Shown one piece after another: positions 4,746 through 5,824 of a stretch of 5,824 bases of DNA (positions within the stretch are counted from its first letter, which is position 1; each line of letters opens with the position of its first letter). The notes below the pieces were generated by a model, which saw only the letters and a list, made by a program, of their open reading frames with translations, was not told the DNA's origin and ran no database searches. Source of the stretch: an uncultured Eubacteriales bacterium (GTDB taxonomy: Bacteria > Bacillota > Clostridia > Oscillospirales > CAG-272). Both the position numbers and the translations under genes were made by a program. The stretch lies in NCBI GenBank assembly GCA_958414825.1, contig CATYXQ010000080.1, positions 1 through 5,824 of the forward strand, given 5' to 3'.

Positions 4746-5824
4746 ATGGGCAATCTGGAACAGCCGGTTTTGGTTTTATCGGGCGTCGGCGCGCGAACGG
4801 CGGCGGCATTTGAAAAGCTATCCATCCGCACGCTGGGCGAGCTTTTGCGGCATTTCCCGACGCGCTATGAAAATCGGGGTGTGGTTTCGCTTCTTTCCGA
4901 GGGGGCGCCCGACCGTCCGCAGTCCTATATCCTGACCGTAGCTTCACAGCCCACCCGTGCGCGTCTGCCCGGCGGGCGGACGATCGTTCGCTTCCGCGCG
5001 TTCGACTTGAGCGCTTCGGCTGAGATTGCGTATTTTAACCAACCTTATATGAAAGATAAATTTCAGGTCGGCGAGGTCTACCGCTTTTACGGAAATCTCC
5101 GTGAAAAGGATGGGCGTCTCTCTCTTGTCTCGCCTGTGGCCGAGCGGTATTTTGCAAATACGCCGCTGCCTGAACTCTATCCGGTTTACCGGCTTTCGGC
5201 AGGGCTGAACAAGCGGATTCTGCGCGCGTGCGTGCGTCAGGCATTGGCGCTCTGCAAAAACGAGATTGTTGAAACGCTTCCGCATGACATTCGAGCCTCC
5301 TATGATCTTGCCGCCCTTGTGTATGCGCTTGAAAACATTCATATGCCTGAAAGCCTTGAGGCGCTTGACCGCGCGGCGCGCCGGATCGCTTTTGACGAGC
5401 TTTTTGAAGCGGCCGTCGCCGTGCGGCTGCAGCGTGGCGCGCGGCTGCGCGCACGCGCAATGCGGATGCGTGATACGGATCCCGCGCCCTTTTACGCGGC
5501 GCTGCCGTTTGAGCCGACCGGCGCGCAGCGGCGCACGATTGCCGAAATTGCCGCCGATCTTTCTGCCGGTACGGATGACGGCGCGCCGCGCATGTCGCGG
5601 ATCGTGGTCGGCGACGTCGGGAGCGGAAAGACGGTCTGCGCGGCGGCGGCGCTCTTTTTTGCCGCGCGCAGCGGCGCGCAGGCGGCTATGCTCGCGCCGA
5701 CCGAGATTCTGGCCGAACAGCATTATGCGGTGCTGTCTGCATTGTTTGAACGGTTCGGCTTTGTGTGCGCAAAGCTCACCGGAGGAACGCCTGCTGCGGA
5801 AAAACGCCGGGTAAAGGCCGCGCT
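4746..5824 (+). CDS. recG: ATP-dependent DNA helicase RecG, N-terminal part
   Basis: RecG remodels stalled replication forks and branch-migrates Holliday junctions in the cytoplasm. The frame is open from ATG 4746 to the window edge: 359 codons, about half of the usual 670-700. The N-terminus has a helix-hairpin-helix-like LSGVGARTAAAFEKL and the family landmark LLRHFPTRYENR at 33-44. The OB-fold wedge domain follows, with FNQPYMKDKFQVGE and YPVYRL. The helicase core begins near residue 250 with FEPTGAQRRTIAEI. Walker A is GDVGSGKT at 289-296 (Lys295), and motif Ia is APTEILAEQH at 317-326. The DEAH box and second RecA-like domain lie beyond the window. The start is supported by AGAGGA at 4731-4736 and by the gap of only 18 bases after the DHHW gene, which suggests co-transcription. 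No truncation or frameshift is seen in the visible part. Confidence 0.96.
   Translation, partial: MGNLEQPVLVLSGVGARTAAAFEKLSIRTLGELLRHFPTRYENRGVVSLLSEGAPDRPQSYILTVASQPTRARLPGGRTIVRFRAFDLSASAEIAYFNQPYMKDKFQVGEVYRFYGNLREKDGRLSLVSPVAERYFANTPLPELYPVYRLSAGLNKRILRACVRQALALCKNEIVETLPHDIRASYDLAALVYALENIHMPESLEALDRAARRIAFDELFEAAVAVRLQRGARLRARAMRMRDTDPAPFYAALPFEPTGAQRRTIAEIAADLSAGTDDGAPRMSRIVVGDVGSGKTVCAAAALFFAARSGAQAAMLAPTEILAEQHYAVLSALFERFGFVCAKLTGGTPAAEKRRVKAA

Noticed and set aside
4944..5723. 259-codon minus-strand frame opposite recG
   Set aside because: It is Arg/Ala-rich and antisense to clear RecG motifs including Walker A, typical of spurious frames in GC-rich coding DNA.
1..5824. CRISPR arrays, tRNA or rRNA genes, transposases, phage or toxin-antitoxin genes
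   Set aside because: Reading both strands, I found no regularly spaced repeats, no cloverleaf or rRNA signature sequences and no proteins of these kinds.

Overview
The window looks like chromosomal DNA from an uncultured or gut-type clostridial Firmicute, perhaps Oscillospirales-like. The pointers are strong AGGAGG-type Shine-Dalgarno sites, sigma-A promoters with TATAAT boxes in AT-rich gaps, roughly balanced to slightly GC-rich coding sequence, and the gene families present. The taxonomic placement is inference. No rRNA, tRNA, CRISPR array, insertion sequence or integrase is visible.

Layout: Positions 1-365 hold no supportable gene but several inverted repeats, including a 17-bp perfect stem at 278-321 that is a good intrinsic terminator for the minus-strand gene beside it. 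A complete S1-family sulfatase (complement 366-1844) follows. It has the Cys-x-Pro-Ser-Arg maturation motif and no signal peptide. Upstream of it, also on the minus strand, is a 79-residue, very basic, single-membrane-span protein of unknown function (complement 1991-2230) with a near-consensus promoter. A long imperfect hairpin lies between these two genes.

An AT-rich divergent promoter region (about 2250-2396) separates the minus-strand genes from a plus-strand cluster that runs off the window: an AlgI-type MBOAT O-acyltransferase (2397-3659), a DHHW/AlgJ-like partner protein (3669-4727), and the first 359 codons of ATP-dependent DNA helicase RecG (4746 to the end). Gaps are 9 and 18 bases with no terminator between them, so they are probably co-transcribed.

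Function: the MBOAT and DHHW proteins form the classic two-part machine for O-acetylating an extracytoplasmic glycan. The membrane protein passes an acyl group across the membrane and the anchored SGNH-like protein transfers it to the polymer. The glycan is not identifiable here. RecG, a replication-fork and recombination helicase, is probably a functionally unrelated passenger. The most notable points are the compact MBOAT, the DHHW protein whose signature Trp is Leu, the uncharacterised basic membrane protein divergent from the acetylation operon, and a 10-bp direct repeat flanking the MBOAT start. Nothing here is a clearly new system.
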